A DNA stretch of 63,380 nt from an uncultured Alphaproteobacteria bacterium (GCA_910585375.1 CAJUCZ010000010.1:1-63380); one strand, 5' to 3'. Counted from the stretch's first letter, positions 16,066-23,854 are shown. Notes: generated by a model from the sequence alone, not told the origin. Translations and numbers: made by a program.

Positions 16066-17658
16066 ATGAGAAAGAAATATCAGAAAAAGGTTGTCTCTCA
16101 AAAATGTACCCAAGCAATCATATTTGCCCGAGTATCAAGCAAACGACAAAAAGATGAAGGTATATCCTTAGAAGTTCAAGAGGAAGATACAATCAAATAT
16201 TGCAAAGATAAAAGGCTGGAAGTTATTGCTAAGTACAGTATTGATGAGAGTTCAACGCATGGTGACCGTGCGGTATTTCATAAAATGATAAACTTTGCTG
16301 CAGGCTGTGAGGGTAAAGTTGCCATAGTTGTGGCTTATGTTGATAGATTGCAACGTTTGCCGGAAGATTCATATTATGTTGAAAGTCTTCGGAGATCAGG
16401 AAAAGTCGAAATACATTTTATAAAAGAAAAACTAATTATCACAAAAGACTCTGCAGCGTCCGAATTAACCTTTTGGAATATGTTTGTTATGTTTGCCAAT
16501 GCACAGGTTAACTCTCAAACAGATAAAGTTAAAGCCAGTCAGGCTAAAAATTGGTCTTTAGGAAAATGGCAGGGAACAGCACCTCTGGGCTACTTAAATA
16601 GACGTGACGAAGACAATAAAGCAACTATAATTGTTGATCCGGTCCGGGCACCAATAATAAAACGTTTATACCAGGAATACGCAACCGGATTGCATACGGT
16701 TCAGTCTGTTTGGCGTATAGCTAAAGAATTAGGCTTATACACTAGAGTTAAGAAAAAGAAAGGCTGCTTTGTTACCAGAAATACCGTCTATGAAGTGCTC
16801 ACAAATCCGTTTTATTATGGTGAGATGTGTGTTAAGGGTGAGATAATACCGCATATATACGAACCGCTTGTATCAAAGGAATTGTTTAATAAAGTTCAGG
16901 ATATTTTTATAAAAAACGGAACACACAACAGAACCAACATTAAGGAAATTGCTAAAAACTGCTATATATTCAGGAAAATGATACGCTGTAAAGAATGCGG
17001 TTGTTTAATAACTCCGGAAAAGAAAATTAAAAAAAGCGGTCGTGAGTATGTCTATTTGAGATGTGGAAACTCAAAAAAGGTTTGTCATCAAGGCGTTGTT
17101 AATGAAAAAGATATTATTGAACAATTAAAAACAGAGGTGCTTGACAAATTGACACTTCCTCTGCCTTTGCAAGAAACCCTGAAGAACCAACTTCTTAAAA
17201 ATCTAAACGATACATCTCAATTTAATGCGATGTTTAAAGCTAAGATTACAAACAAAATTAACGAATTGAAAGTTAAGGAGGATAATCTGCTGGATTTTTA
17301 TCTTGAGGAAAAGTTGCCGCAATCCACTTATGAAACCAAAAAAGCTGCGATTGACAAAGAGATGGATGAGCTAAAAGCAAGTGTGGAAAAATACAAAACG
17401 ATTGACGGTAATATGAAAGAAGCAATTACCAAAGTTGTTTCTATGGCCGTAAATATCTCTAATATTTTTGATAAGGCAACTCCAGACAAGCAAAATCAGT
17501 TATTGCGGTTACTTATCACAGACTGCCAGCTCAATGGCAAGCGGCTGGAATACAAACTTAAAACTCCGTTTGATAAGCTGATTGCCTGCAAAAATTATCA
17601 AGACTGGTCTCGAGTCGCAGTAGATAATCTTGGAGAGTTTGAGATGGTAAGAATTTGA
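16066..17658 (+). CDS. Large serine recombinase (integrase)
   Basis: The 530-residue enzyme has all expected domains. The catalytic domain has ARVSS with Arg22 and nucleophile Ser24, an Arg68 in GDRAVF, and DRLQR at 93-97. A recombinase domain follows from about 170 (GTAPLGYLNRR to NPFYYGEM). A zinc-ribbon has Cys308, Cys311, Cys333 and Cys340. A long coiled coil spans about 370-460, the module that controls synapsis and directionality. All catalytic arginines are present, so it is probably active. It catalyses site-specific integration between short attP and attB sites. It is the last gene of the rightward unit, convergent with the rloB-like gene 16 bases away. Confidence 0.93.
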   Translation: MRKKYQKKVVSQKCTQAIIFARVSSKRQKDEGISLEVQEEDTIKYCKDKRLEVIAKYSIDESSTHGDRAVFHKMINFAAGCEGKVAIVVAYVDRLQRLPEDSYYVESLRRSGKVEIHFIKEKLIITKDSAASELTFWNMFVMFANAQVNSQTDKVKASQAKNWSLGKWQGTAPLGYLNRRDEDNKATIIVDPVRAPIIKRLYQEYATGLHTVQSVWRIAKELGLYTRVKKKKGCFVTRNTVYEVLTNPFYYGEMCVKGEIIPHIYEPLVSKELFNKVQDIFIKNGTHNRTNIKEIAKNCYIFRKMIRCKECGCLITPEKKIKKSGREYVYLRCGNSKKVCHQGVVNEKDIIEQLKTEVLDKLTLPLPLQETLKNQLLKNLNDTSQFNAMFKAKITNKINELKVKEDNLLDFYLEEKLPQSTYETKKAAIDKEMDELKASVEKYKTIDGNMKEAITKVVSMAVNISNIFDKATPDKQNQLLRLLITDCQLNGKRLEYKLKTPFDKLIACKNYQDWSRVAVDNLGEFEMVRI

Positions 17659-17674
17659 TGTTATTTTATAGAAA

Positions 17675-18298
17675 TTATTCGAAAATATCTAAAATATATT
17701 TCAATTCTTTAATGTCTTTTTCTCGAGCTTTTAATCTTTCCAAGGAGAGTTTTGCTTTAAAGAAAATTTGTAACTTTTCTTCGTTGTTTTCTGGAACAGG
17801 TATATCTTCATCCTTAAAATACTGAGAAATATGCGAACTTAATTCACTTTTTAACTGATCAGTTGTTTTTCCCTCTAACTCTTCTTTAGATTTTCCTAGA
17901 ATTTGCAATATAATTCCCTCTATTGAAGATGGATTTGAAAAAATAATAAGAGGTTTATTTTTACATCCATATTCTACAAAATCTCTATATTTTACAGAAT
18001 CTAATTCATTCTCTTTTAGTTTCCAAAATTTTTCTAATTCTCTTAAGTTACTTTTGCTTATTGGACCTTTGGTTTGAAAATCCTCATCTAGGATTAAACA
18101 GATTTTATTAAAATGCATACTTTTTAATGTGTTGGACACTTGAGAATCTGCAGTTCCTCCTTTACCACAAAAAATATTGAGTGGTTGAGCTATTGTATTG
18201 GGAAAACATTGATGTAACTGACGAAAGAACATTTTTTCTGTTAATTCACCCTCATAAATATAACGAATTGTTTTTTGTCTTACTTTTTTCTTTCCCAA
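17675..18298 (-). CDS. RloB-like protein (AbiL-type second component)
   Basis: This 207-residue protein has the RloB pattern: an N-terminal strand followed by YEGELTEKMFF (acidic site near residues 15-22), a GKGGTADSQV loop, and LILDEDFQTKG with paired acidic residues, consistent with a TOPRIM/nuclease-like metal site. It lies four bases after the AAA ATPase gene. ATPase plus RloB pairs occur in abortive-infection systems of the AbiL kind and as accessory genes in restriction loci. The likely role is an effector released or activated by the ATPase during phage infection; this is inferred from family context. Confidence 0.8.
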   Translation of the reverse strand: MGKKKVRQKTIRYIYEGELTEKMFFRQLHQCFPNTIAQPLNIFCGKGGTADSQVSNTLKSMHFNKICLILDEDFQTKGPISKSNLRELEKFWKLKENELDSVKYRDFVEYGCKNKPLIIFSNPSSIEGIILQILGKSKEELEGKTTDQLKSELSSHISQYFKDEDIPVPENNEEKLQIFFKAKLSLERLKAREKDIKELKYILDIFE

Positions 18299-18302
18299 TG
18301 TT

Positions 18303-19508
18303 CTATTCCTTTATCTTAGGTTTCCCATCATATTCACCGGCAATATATTTAAGGAAATAGTTTTCATCATTGCGAATATCCTTAATTTCATCTAGTCGAA
18401 AAATTTCTGTTTGTTGTTTTTCTTTCTCTACAATAAATATCTGAGTTTTGGTTAAATATTGTAAAAACCAAGGATTATGTGTTGAAAATAAGATTTGTGC
18501 ATTATAAGGATTGGTTTCTTTTTTCATAAACAGATTTAGAATTCGTTCAACTAAATCTATATGCAGATTGCATTCCAATTCGTCCGCAACTAGAATTCCC
18601 CCATTTTGCAGAATATCATAAACTTTGATAAATAATGATATATAATTGGCCGTTCCTTCAGAAGCATCAAATATTGGTAAGAGACTTTGTTTTCCATCTG
18701 CTTTATGGATGGTTCCTAATATTTTTGTATCTTTTTCGTGAGATAATTCATTTTTTTCTTCATCTTGAACTCGCTGTTTAGCTTCAAGTAAAACAACATC
18801 ATCAATACCTAAATCAATTTTTTGAATTTCTTTAATAACTATGTTTTTAAGAGTCTCATTTTCGGCTAACTGATTTGATATTTCGGCCATTGCTAAAAGG
18901 GTAGGTTTTCTAATACCATAAAAGTGAAATAATTGCACATTAGATAGTACATTAGCAAAAGAATTTATATTGATATTTCCCTGTTTGAAATAATTTAAAT
19001 TTTTTAAAAATGAGAAGAGGCTAACATTATTATCAAGACGTACTATATCTGCTTGATTTACACGTATATCATCACAAATTCTTATGTCATCAGAATTTCT
19101 GTAATATATATCATTATATCTATTAGTTTTTATATTTAGTTTGCGTAGTCTTTCTTTGAGAATTTTGTTTTTATTTAAAATTATCTCATAACTATATTGA
19201 TTATTATTTTCAATGAATTCTGTACTAAAGAAGATATCCTCATCACGATTGAAGAAATGGGGTTCTAAAATTATTTTTTGTTTTGAGGTATAGGAATACT
19301 CTATGAATCGTGCGAATGAAACAAATGCTCGTAATATATTGGTTTTTCCTGATGCATTGGGACCAACAATACAGCTAACTTTATTTATGTAACTATTTAA
19401 TAGTTTTTCAGATGTGTTATCAATTTGTTGACTTTTGTTGATAGACAAAACAATTTTATATTCGTCTTTTATTGATAAGAAGTTCTTTATTTTGAAATTT
19501 AAAAACAT
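18303..19508 (-). CDS. AAA15-type ATPase (RloA/AbiL-like first component)
   Basis: This 401-residue ABC-type/SMC-like ATPase has Walker A GPNASGKT at about 49-56, a middle helical insertion, Walker B ILVADELE near residue 320 with an adjacent LH, and the switch ILFSTHNPWFL. These features place it in the COG1106/AAA15 group of OLD-like ATPases used in defence. ATG 19508 is chosen because GAGGT lies five bases ahead; an ATG four codons earlier is possible. It is the promoter-proximal gene of a two-gene operon with the RloB-like protein. It probably senses phage components and controls the partner. Confidence 0.85.
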   Translation of the reverse strand: MFLNFKIKNFLSIKDEYKIVLSINKSQQIDNTSEKLLNSYINKVSCIVGPNASGKTNILRAFVSFARFIEYSYTSKQKIILEPHFFNRDEDIFFSTEFIENNNQYSYEIILNKNKILKERLRKLNIKTNRYNDIYYRNSDDIRICDDIRVNQADIVRLDNNVSLFSFLKNLNYFKQGNININSFANVLSNVQLFHFYGIRKPTLLAMAEISNQLAENETLKNIVIKEIQKIDLGIDDVVLLEAKQRVQDEEKNELSHEKDTKILGTIHKADGKQSLLPIFDASEGTANYISLFIKVYDILQNGGILVADELECNLHIDLVERILNLFMKKETNPYNAQILFSTHNPWFLQYLTKTQIFIVEKEKQQTEIFRLDEIKDIRNDENYFLKYIAGEYDGKPKIKE

Positions 19509-19643
19509 AAAATACCTCATTTTTAACGAATTTACGTTAAATATAGGTTGCTTTTATTAAAAAATCAATAACATCTATAAGTAATTAAGATTTTTTTTAT
19601 AAAAAAATCTTAATTACTACAGTATGAAAAGGTTCGTGCATTG

Positions 19644-19662
19644 TCTTACTGCCCCTGCCATT
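19644..19662 (+). repeat. attR: 19-bp direct repeat copy 2
   Basis: An exact copy of the tRNA-Trp 3' end (4802-4820). The upstream flank CGTGCATTGTCTTA resembles CGTGTATTGTCTTA ahead of the third copy, so copies 2 and 3 share their left context while copies 1 and 3 share their right context. Confidence 0.85.
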
Positions 19663-19663
19663 A

Positions 19664-19698
19664 TCGGTGTAATTCATTGTAATTACACCGAATTTTTT
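19664..19698 (+). terminator. Hairpin with T-run just right of attR
   Basis: A perfect 11-base stem (TCGGTGTAATT / AATTACACCGA, loop CATTGT) is followed by seven T residues. It would insulate the island border from read-through. Confidence 0.8.
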
Positions 19699-19766
19699 TG
19701 CCAATTTTAAAGAAAATGCCAGTTTTCGTGGTGTATCACAAGAGTGTAACACAGGAGCGTTTTTTT

Positions 19767-19919
19767 ATGAATGGGCATAATCGGCTGATTCGGAGAAATC
19801 ATACTTACTATTTGAGAGCCAGAATCCCCACCGCTCTGATATATTGTTTTTTCATGACGCTATTTCTTTCATCCGCTGTTTGGGGATTGTGTTTATTATT
19901 TTTGGCGTTGCATGTTTAA
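19767..19919 (+). pseudogene. Remnant of a tyrosine integrase N-terminus (DUF6538-like)
   Basis: After AGGAG and an ATG at 19767, the first 25 residues read MNGHNRLIRRNHTYYLRARI followed by PTAL. This closely matches the beta-hairpin start of DUF6538-type phage integrases, where RRG-YYFRARIP is typical. The similarity stops there. The rest is a hydrophobic run ending at 19919, and no core-binding or catalytic domain follows. It lies between att copies 2 and 3, where an integrase gene of an older element would sit. A chance match over such a short segment cannot be excluded. Confidence 0.55.
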
Positions 19920-19953
19920 AATATGGGCATTGAATATAAATCGTCCGTGTATT

Positions 19954-19972
19954 GTCTTACCGCTCCTGCCAA
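19954..19972 (+). repeat. Third, diverged att copy
   Basis: TCTTACCGCTCCTGCCAAT matches the tRNA-Trp end at 16 of 19 positions. The similarity continues downstream as the 129-bp repeat (19977-20105). Confidence 0.75.
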
Positions 19973-19976
19973 TCAA

Positions 19977-20105
19977 GATAAAGACGCTGAAAAGCGTCTT
20001 TTTTCTTTATATATCAAACACTTATCCGAGTCCGTGTAAGGTATCATCAAAGGAGCCAATTCCCGCTGGTTACACGGACCATCCCAAACAAAATCTTTTT
20101 TATTA
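19977..20105 (+). repeat. 129-bp diverged direct repeat, copy B
   Basis: Same length as the block at 4824-4952. It shares the identical GAAA-loop hairpin, GTCCGTGT...TACACGGAC and CCCAAACAAAATC. This is probably the original chromosomal sequence downstream of tRNA-Trp, displaced by insertion. Confidence 0.75.
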
Positions 20106-20123
20106 CTCGACGAACCTGCCAAT

Positions 20124-20156
20124 AAAAAAGGAAGCTATTTAAAGCTTCCTTTTTTA
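20124..20156 (-). terminator. Bidirectional terminator
   Basis: The stem AAAGGAAGCT / AGCTTCCTTT has an A run on one side and a T run on the other. It would end the minus-strand gene at 20168-21370 and any rightward read-through. Confidence 0.8.
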
Positions 20157-20167
20157 GAGATAGAATA

Positions 20168-21370
20168 TTATTTTTCTATACTTATTTGACTTTCCAGCAT
20201 CTTAAAGCCATTTGATATTTCAAGCAACGTATTTAATGAAAATTCTGAAGCCTTTATTTTTTTGATATTTGAATAAAGAGCCTCATAACTGCTTTTTATC
20301 TGTGAAGTATTTTCTAATGCTCTTAAACGTGACCACTCAATTTTATCTGACATCTCGCCATACATAACTCGGTCTTCGTATGTGAGATCCATTGCTGTTT
20401 TATGGCTTTCATTTCTGTGATAAAAGAACTCGCTTAAAGGTGCGTTTTTGTTGAGCCAATTAAGCCGAGATTTAAATATTGATTCGTACCGATCATTCAA
20501 TCTGTCGTTCATTAATCCCCCAACCGAAACAGCCAACAATGTAATTGTTTCTTGAATACTATATAAAGTTCGGCAAACCATATCTCCTAATTCTTTTACG
20601 GTTTCTGCAATCGGAACTGTCAACTCCAAAACATTATCCGTGTAAAACACCGGAAATTTAGGCTCATGAATATACAGTCTGAAATAGCCGTTTGAAGCGC
20701 ATATTGTGGTGTTAAAATTCTTCCCTATTCTATAGAATTTCTTACACTTATCAGGCTCGTAATCTCTGCCCAAAATCCCTTTAATTGTTGAAATTGCCTC
20801 TTCTTGCGTTTCAAACCAATATTCCCACATTTTATCTGAGTAGCAAACGTCTATTTGCCTGTTTTCATCAATCATATTATACAAAAGGCTATGAGGGTCA
20901 AAAAGGTTATGCGAATTAATTTCCATCGTACGCATATAGTCTTTCTGATTATAACAATCTCTGGCCTTGCTGTAATGATATTTCAACACCTTAGGCTGCC
21001 CGTATATCCCATAATATAATTGATTATCCAGCCTGAAAAAAGAGGGAAATTCTTCAAAACTCCAAACTGTGTCATCATGCTCCACAAAACATTCATTAAG
21101 AATGTCAAAATAAATGTCTTTGCAGATGATGTTTTTCATAAAGTCGCTGTTACTGACCGAAATAACATTTTTATAGTGTAAAGTTTTACTTCTACCCAAA
21201 TTAACATTATCTCGAAGCTTATACACTTGAAACTTATATACCATATTGTAGCCATGGTTATTTTGCATCAAGATAGGTTGTTTAAAGTTCCGATATGTCA
21301 ATTTTCCGAAAACCAAAAAGTACATAGTCCAGCCGTCTGCTTTGCATAAAGAATTTATGAGCTTATACAT
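20168..21370 (-). CDS. 400-residue hypothetical protein
   Basis: A large, uninterrupted, soluble protein rich in Tyr, Asn and Lys that I do not recognise. No signal peptide or obvious catalytic motif is visible. The C-terminal ~100 residues (from about SRLRALENTSQIKSSYEALY) look helical. It is monocistronic, closed by the terminator at 20124-20156, and outside the exact att pair. It lies within the stretch that separates tRNA-Trp from secE, so it is probably accessory DNA left by an earlier insertion. Confidence 0.7.
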   Translation of the reverse strand: MYKLINSLCKADGWTMYFLVFGKLTYRNFKQPILMQNNHGYNMVYKFQVYKLRDNVNLGRSKTLHYKNVISVSNSDFMKNIICKDIYFDILNECFVEHDDTVWSFEEFPSFFRLDNQLYYGIYGQPKVLKYHYSKARDCYNQKDYMRTMEINSHNLFDPHSLLYNMIDENRQIDVCYSDKMWEYWFETQEEAISTIKGILGRDYEPDKCKKFYRIGKNFNTTICASNGYFRLYIHEPKFPVFYTDNVLELTVPIAETVKELGDMVCRTLYSIQETITLLAVSVGGLMNDRLNDRYESIFKSRLNWLNKNAPLSEFFYHRNESHKTAMDLTYEDRVMYGEMSDKIEWSRLRALENTSQIKSSYEALYSNIKKIKASEFSLNTLLEISNGFKMLESQISIEK

Positions 21371-21529
21371 AAATTCCGGATTAAGATATTATTCTCTAAC
21401 CATAATAAATATTTTTAATTGTTTTATAATAATTTTAATTTATGGAATGTTGATAGCATATTTTATTAAAATGTCAATATTTCTGTCTGTTTTTTGTGTT
21501 GTTGCGAGTTTATTTAGGGGGTATGTGAA

Positions 21530-21826
21530 ATGAGAATTATTACAATTTGTGGTTCTTTGAAATTTGAGGCTGATATTAAATATTGGACTGAAAAGTTAAC
21601 TTTGGAGGGAAACTGTGTTTTATCAATTGTTTATCCAATTAATCACGATTTAGCAGCATATGACAAAGAGCAGCGGGAACATTTTACTAAAGCTCATAGA
21701 AAACGGATAGATTTATCGGATGCGGTTTTTGTGGTCAATAAAAACGGATATATCGGCGATAGCACTCAAAAAGAAATTGAATATGCAAAAACTCAAGGAA
21801 AAGATATTATTTTCTTGGAAAATTAA
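21530..21826 (+). CDS. Nucleoside 2-deoxyribosyltransferase-like protein
   Basis: This 98-residue single-domain Rossmann-like protein has the N-terminal ITICGSLKF strand-turn, a middle AHRKRIDLSDAVFVVNKNGY and the end DSTQKEIEYAKTQGKDI, matching the short nucleoside 2-deoxyribosyltransferase/DUF4406 type. Enzymes of this fold cleave or transfer N-glycosidic bonds of nucleotides; phage and mobile-element versions alter nucleotide pools or signalling molecules. A strong AGGGGG sequence precedes the ATG. It is followed by a probable small gene at 21863. Confidence 0.75.
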   Translation: MRIITICGSLKFEADIKYWTEKLTLEGNCVLSIVYPINHDLAAYDKEQREHFTKAHRKRIDLSDAVFVVNKNGYIGDSTQKEIEYAKTQGKDIIFLEN

Positions 21827-21862
21827 TAAATAGTCCATGGATTGCACTATGCGCTTAACCGC

Positions 21863-22039
21863 ATGACGTTTAATGCCAAAAAGATGTTAATTGCGGTATG
21901 GCGGGTTAACAATCTTGAAGTTTTGAGAATTGAGAGTACCGTTCCGGGAGACTGGCGGATACTGCGTGACGGAAGAAAAGCCCATCGTTTTATTCCCGAT
22001 GTGCCTTCTCCTTTTGTCTGGGAGGTTGTGTATGAGTAA
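21863..22039 (+). CDS. 58-residue hypothetical protein
   Basis: A short frame starts MTFNAKKMLIAVWRVNNLEV and ends in SPFVWEVVYE, with mixed strand/helix character and a terminator 27 bases after its stop. A Shine-Dalgarno sequence is not clear. An antisense frame of 106 codons covers the same region but has no better support. I treat it as a possible small gene downstream of the deoxyribosyltransferase-like gene. Confidence 0.4.
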   Translation: MTFNAKKMLIAVWRVNNLEVLRIESTVPGDWRILRDGRKAHRFIPDVPSPFVWEVVYE

Positions 22040-22065
22040 TCCGTCCTGTGTGATGTCTGCATTTT

Positions 22066-22099
22066 AAATCCGAAGATGAATTTCTTCGGATTTTTTTTT
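22066..22099 (+). terminator. Terminator before the secE promoter
   Basis: A perfect ten-base stem AATCCGAAGA / TCTTCGGATT is followed by nine or more T residues. Confidence 0.88.
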
Positions 22100-22160
22100 G
22101 GGGATTTTTGAAAAGACGGCCGTACAGCCAAGATTATTTGAGCAAACCGAGAATATTCTA

Positions 22161-22189
22161 TTGACATACAAAAAATAATTTAATATGTT
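22161..22189 (+). promoter_or_regulatory. Promoter of secE-nusG
   Basis: Consensus TTGACA (22161-22166), 17-base spacer, TATGTT (22184-22189). The transcript would carry a leader of about 125 bases before secE. Confidence 0.8.
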
Positions 22190-22319
22190 GGCGACATTAA
22201 GTCAGGATGTATTTGGCCGGTGTTTCGGCTCGTCTATTGCCGGATATGTTCTGCCGTTTTCTTGAGTGCATCAAGTGCGAATGTTTGTTTTTAATCTTTA
22301 TTTATAATGGATAGGATCC

Positions 22320-22517
22320 ATGGCAAAAGTTAGTCCAATACAGTTTTTCAGGCAGGTTAAGCAGGAAGTTAAAAAGGTTACCTGGCCTACAAAAAAAGAA
22401 GTTATTCAGACCTCGATTATGGTTTTGGTCATTGTGGCAATTGCAGCAACGTTTTTCTTTGTGGTTGACCAGATTCTGGGTTGGGGCGTGCAGAAGATTT
22501 TTATGATTGGAGAATAA
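22320..22517 (+). CDS. secE: Preprotein translocase subunit SecE
   Basis: This 65-residue protein has the short single-TM SecE form: an amphipathic cytoplasmic helix (FFRQVKQEVKKVTWPTKKE, the family signature) followed by one membrane segment (IMVLVIVAIAATFFFVVDQI). It clamps SecY in the inner-membrane SecYEG channel. The gene is three bases ahead of nusG, the universal bacterial arrangement, and in alphaproteobacteria it normally follows tRNA-Trp directly. Confidence 0.97.
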   Translation: MAKVSPIQFFRQVKQEVKKVTWPTKKEVIQTSIMVLVIVAIAATFFFVVDQILGWGVQKIFMIGE

Positions 22518-22520
22518 GTT

Positions 22521-23054
22521 ATGGATGCTCGTTGGTATGTTGTAAACGTTCATTCCGGTTCGGAGAAAAAAGTTGCCGAATCGATTAAAGAACAAGCCGT
22601 TTTGAAAAAAATGGACGATAAGATTTTGGACATTATGGTGCCGACCGAAGAAGTTGTCGAAGTTAAAAAGGGTGCCAAAGTCAGCAGCGAACGCAAGTTC
22701 TTTCCGGGATATATTCTGGTTAAGATGATTATGACCGATGACGCATGGCATCTGATTAAGAATAATCCGAAAGTTACCAATTTTCTCGGCAGTCGTAACA
22801 AACCGTTCCCGATTACCGAGGCCGAAGCTCAAAGGATTATCACTCAGATGCAGGAAGGGGTTGAGCGTCCGCAGACCGTGGTTGATTATGAAGTCGGTGA
22901 GCAGATCAGGGTTTGCGACGGTCCGTTTGCTTCTTTTATCGGCCTGGTTGAAGAAGTTGATTTGGAAAAATCCCGTCTGAAAGTTTCGGTTTCCATTTTT
23001 GGCCGGTCAACGCCGGTGGAGTTGGAGTTTTCTCAGGTTGAGAAAGTTTCTTAG
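22521..23054 (+). CDS. nusG: Transcription elongation/antitermination factor NusG
   Basis: The 177-residue protein starts with the RNAP-binding NGN domain (ARWYVVNVHSGSEKKVAESI, later FPGYILVKM) and ends with a KOW domain (GEQIRVCDGPFASFIGLVEE), which contacts S10 or Rho. Length and order are standard. It is co-transcribed with secE and closed by the terminator at 23071-23107. It couples transcription to translation and aids Rho termination. Confidence 0.97.
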   Translation: MDARWYVVNVHSGSEKKVAESIKEQAVLKKMDDKILDIMVPTEEVVEVKKGAKVSSERKFFPGYILVKMIMTDDAWHLIKNNPKVTNFLGSRNKPFPITEAEAQRIITQMQEGVERPQTVVDYEVGEQIRVCDGPFASFIGLVEEVDLEKSRLKVSVSIFGRSTPVELEFSQVEKVS

Positions 23055-23070
23055 AAAACTGCAGATTCAA

Positions 23071-23107
23071 AAAAAAGCCTTTGATTTGAGATCAAAGGCT
23101 TTTTTTT
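23071..23107. terminator. Bidirectional terminator between nusG and the OB-fold gene
   Basis: A perfect 15-base stem (AAAAAAGCCTTTGAT / ATCAAAGGCTTTTTT, loop TTGAG) serves the convergent genes on both sides. Confidence 0.92.
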
Positions 23108-23113
23108 GAATGT

Positions 23114-23602
23114 TTATGCCGGTTGTAAAACCCGTACGGAAATTGTGCGTTTGTTTTTGTTATAGCGCTCAATTTTACAACTGATTTCGTCTCCGGTTTT
23201 TGCCCTTTTGCAACGTTTGGTCAGACAATAGACGTTATCGGCCAGACGAAGCGTCATAACCGCCCCTTTAATATTGTCTATGGTTGCCTGAACAATTGTT
23301 CCGACAGCATGGTCTTTCATGTAGTCATCGGGCGGCAATGTTTGCGGCAAAACCAGAAGATGCAGGCCGTGATGCGTTTTGTCAGGATTGCAATGACAGA
23401 TGACGCTGACTTCGGTCAGGCTTCCTTTTTTAAAAACCTGATGGAGATTCATATTGCCTCCTGTTACAAAATAAGCTGCCGTAAATGTTTCTCCCCACTT
23501 GTTTGTTATTTTAAAAAATACCCGGTCATTTTTAATTTTTGATACGGAGGCCTGATATACAGAGCCTTGGGCAAATCCGTACCGCGTGATACTTTGTTTC
23601 AT
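23114..23602 (-). CDS. Two-domain S1/OB-fold-like protein of unknown role
   Basis: This 162-residue basic protein shows what look like two tandem beta-barrel units. The first (about residues 12-80) starts GSVYQASVSKIKNDRVFFKI. The second (about 100-160) starts GTIVQATIDNIKGAVMTLRL and ends EISCKIERYNKNKRTISVRV, the classic S1 rhythm. RNA binding is likely. It is encoded opposite to the operon, between nusG and rplK, where most alphaproteobacteria have no gene. The function is not known to me. Confidence 0.6.
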   Translation of the reverse strand: MKQSITRYGFAQGSVYQASVSKIKNDRVFFKITNKWGETFTAAYFVTGGNMNLHQVFKKGSLTEVSVICHCNPDKTHHGLHLLVLPQTLPPDDYMKDHAVGTIVQATIDNIKGAVMTLRLADNVYCLTKRCKRAKTGDEISCKIERYNKNKRTISVRVLQPA

Positions 23603-23767
23603 AAAAATTGATTTAATAATAAAACATTAATTATACTCTATGACAAGTTTTCCGATTTTGCAATAGTTTTTGTCAAGATTGGACGCGAAAGTATCGGCGA
23701 TTTTCGAGTCTTTTTAATGGGTTGCGAAAAATTTGTGACTCAAAATGAAGAAAATTTAAAAAAGTAC

Positions 23768-23795
23768 TTGTAATTTTGAAGAAGTGTGATATACA
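23768..23795 (+). promoter_or_regulatory. Promoter of rplK-rplA
   Basis: TTGTAA (23768-23773), 16-base spacer, TATACA (23790-23795). The start point would fall near 23801-23803, inside the first GANTC of the 23801-23840 group. Confidence 0.65.
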
Positions 23796-23854
23796 AAGGC
23801 GACTCTTAAAGGCAGGACTCTGTCTTTAATGAGGCGAATCGTATTGTAATAATT

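Larger units (their letters stand above)
4802..19662. mobile_element. Integrated mobile defence island at tRNA-Trp
   Basis: The element is bounded by exact 19-bp copies of the tRNA 3' end. Its composition is more AT-rich than the flanking ribosomal genes. Content: a structured noncoding left end, an SF3 helicase, toxin-antitoxin, a DUF3768 operon, a type IIG restriction-modification enzyme with an HNH partner, two serine-recombinase-family genes, and an AbiL-like pair. No structural phage genes or conjugation genes are visible, so an integrative plasmid or phage satellite is the likeliest form. The 19-bp tRNA-derived repeats are more typical of tyrosine integrases, yet the only intact integrase is a large serine recombinase. 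The true enzyme/site match is therefore unproven. Confidence 0.8.

Noticed and set aside
20115..20123. Fourth att copy (CCTGCCAAT)
   Set aside because: Only nine bases match; too short to separate from chance.
21342..21533. 63-codon hydrophobic frame overlapping the deoxyribosyltransferase-like gene
   Set aside because: AT-rich intergenic DNA readily gives such frames; its start lies inside the divergent gene, and the following gene has its own strong ribosome-binding site.
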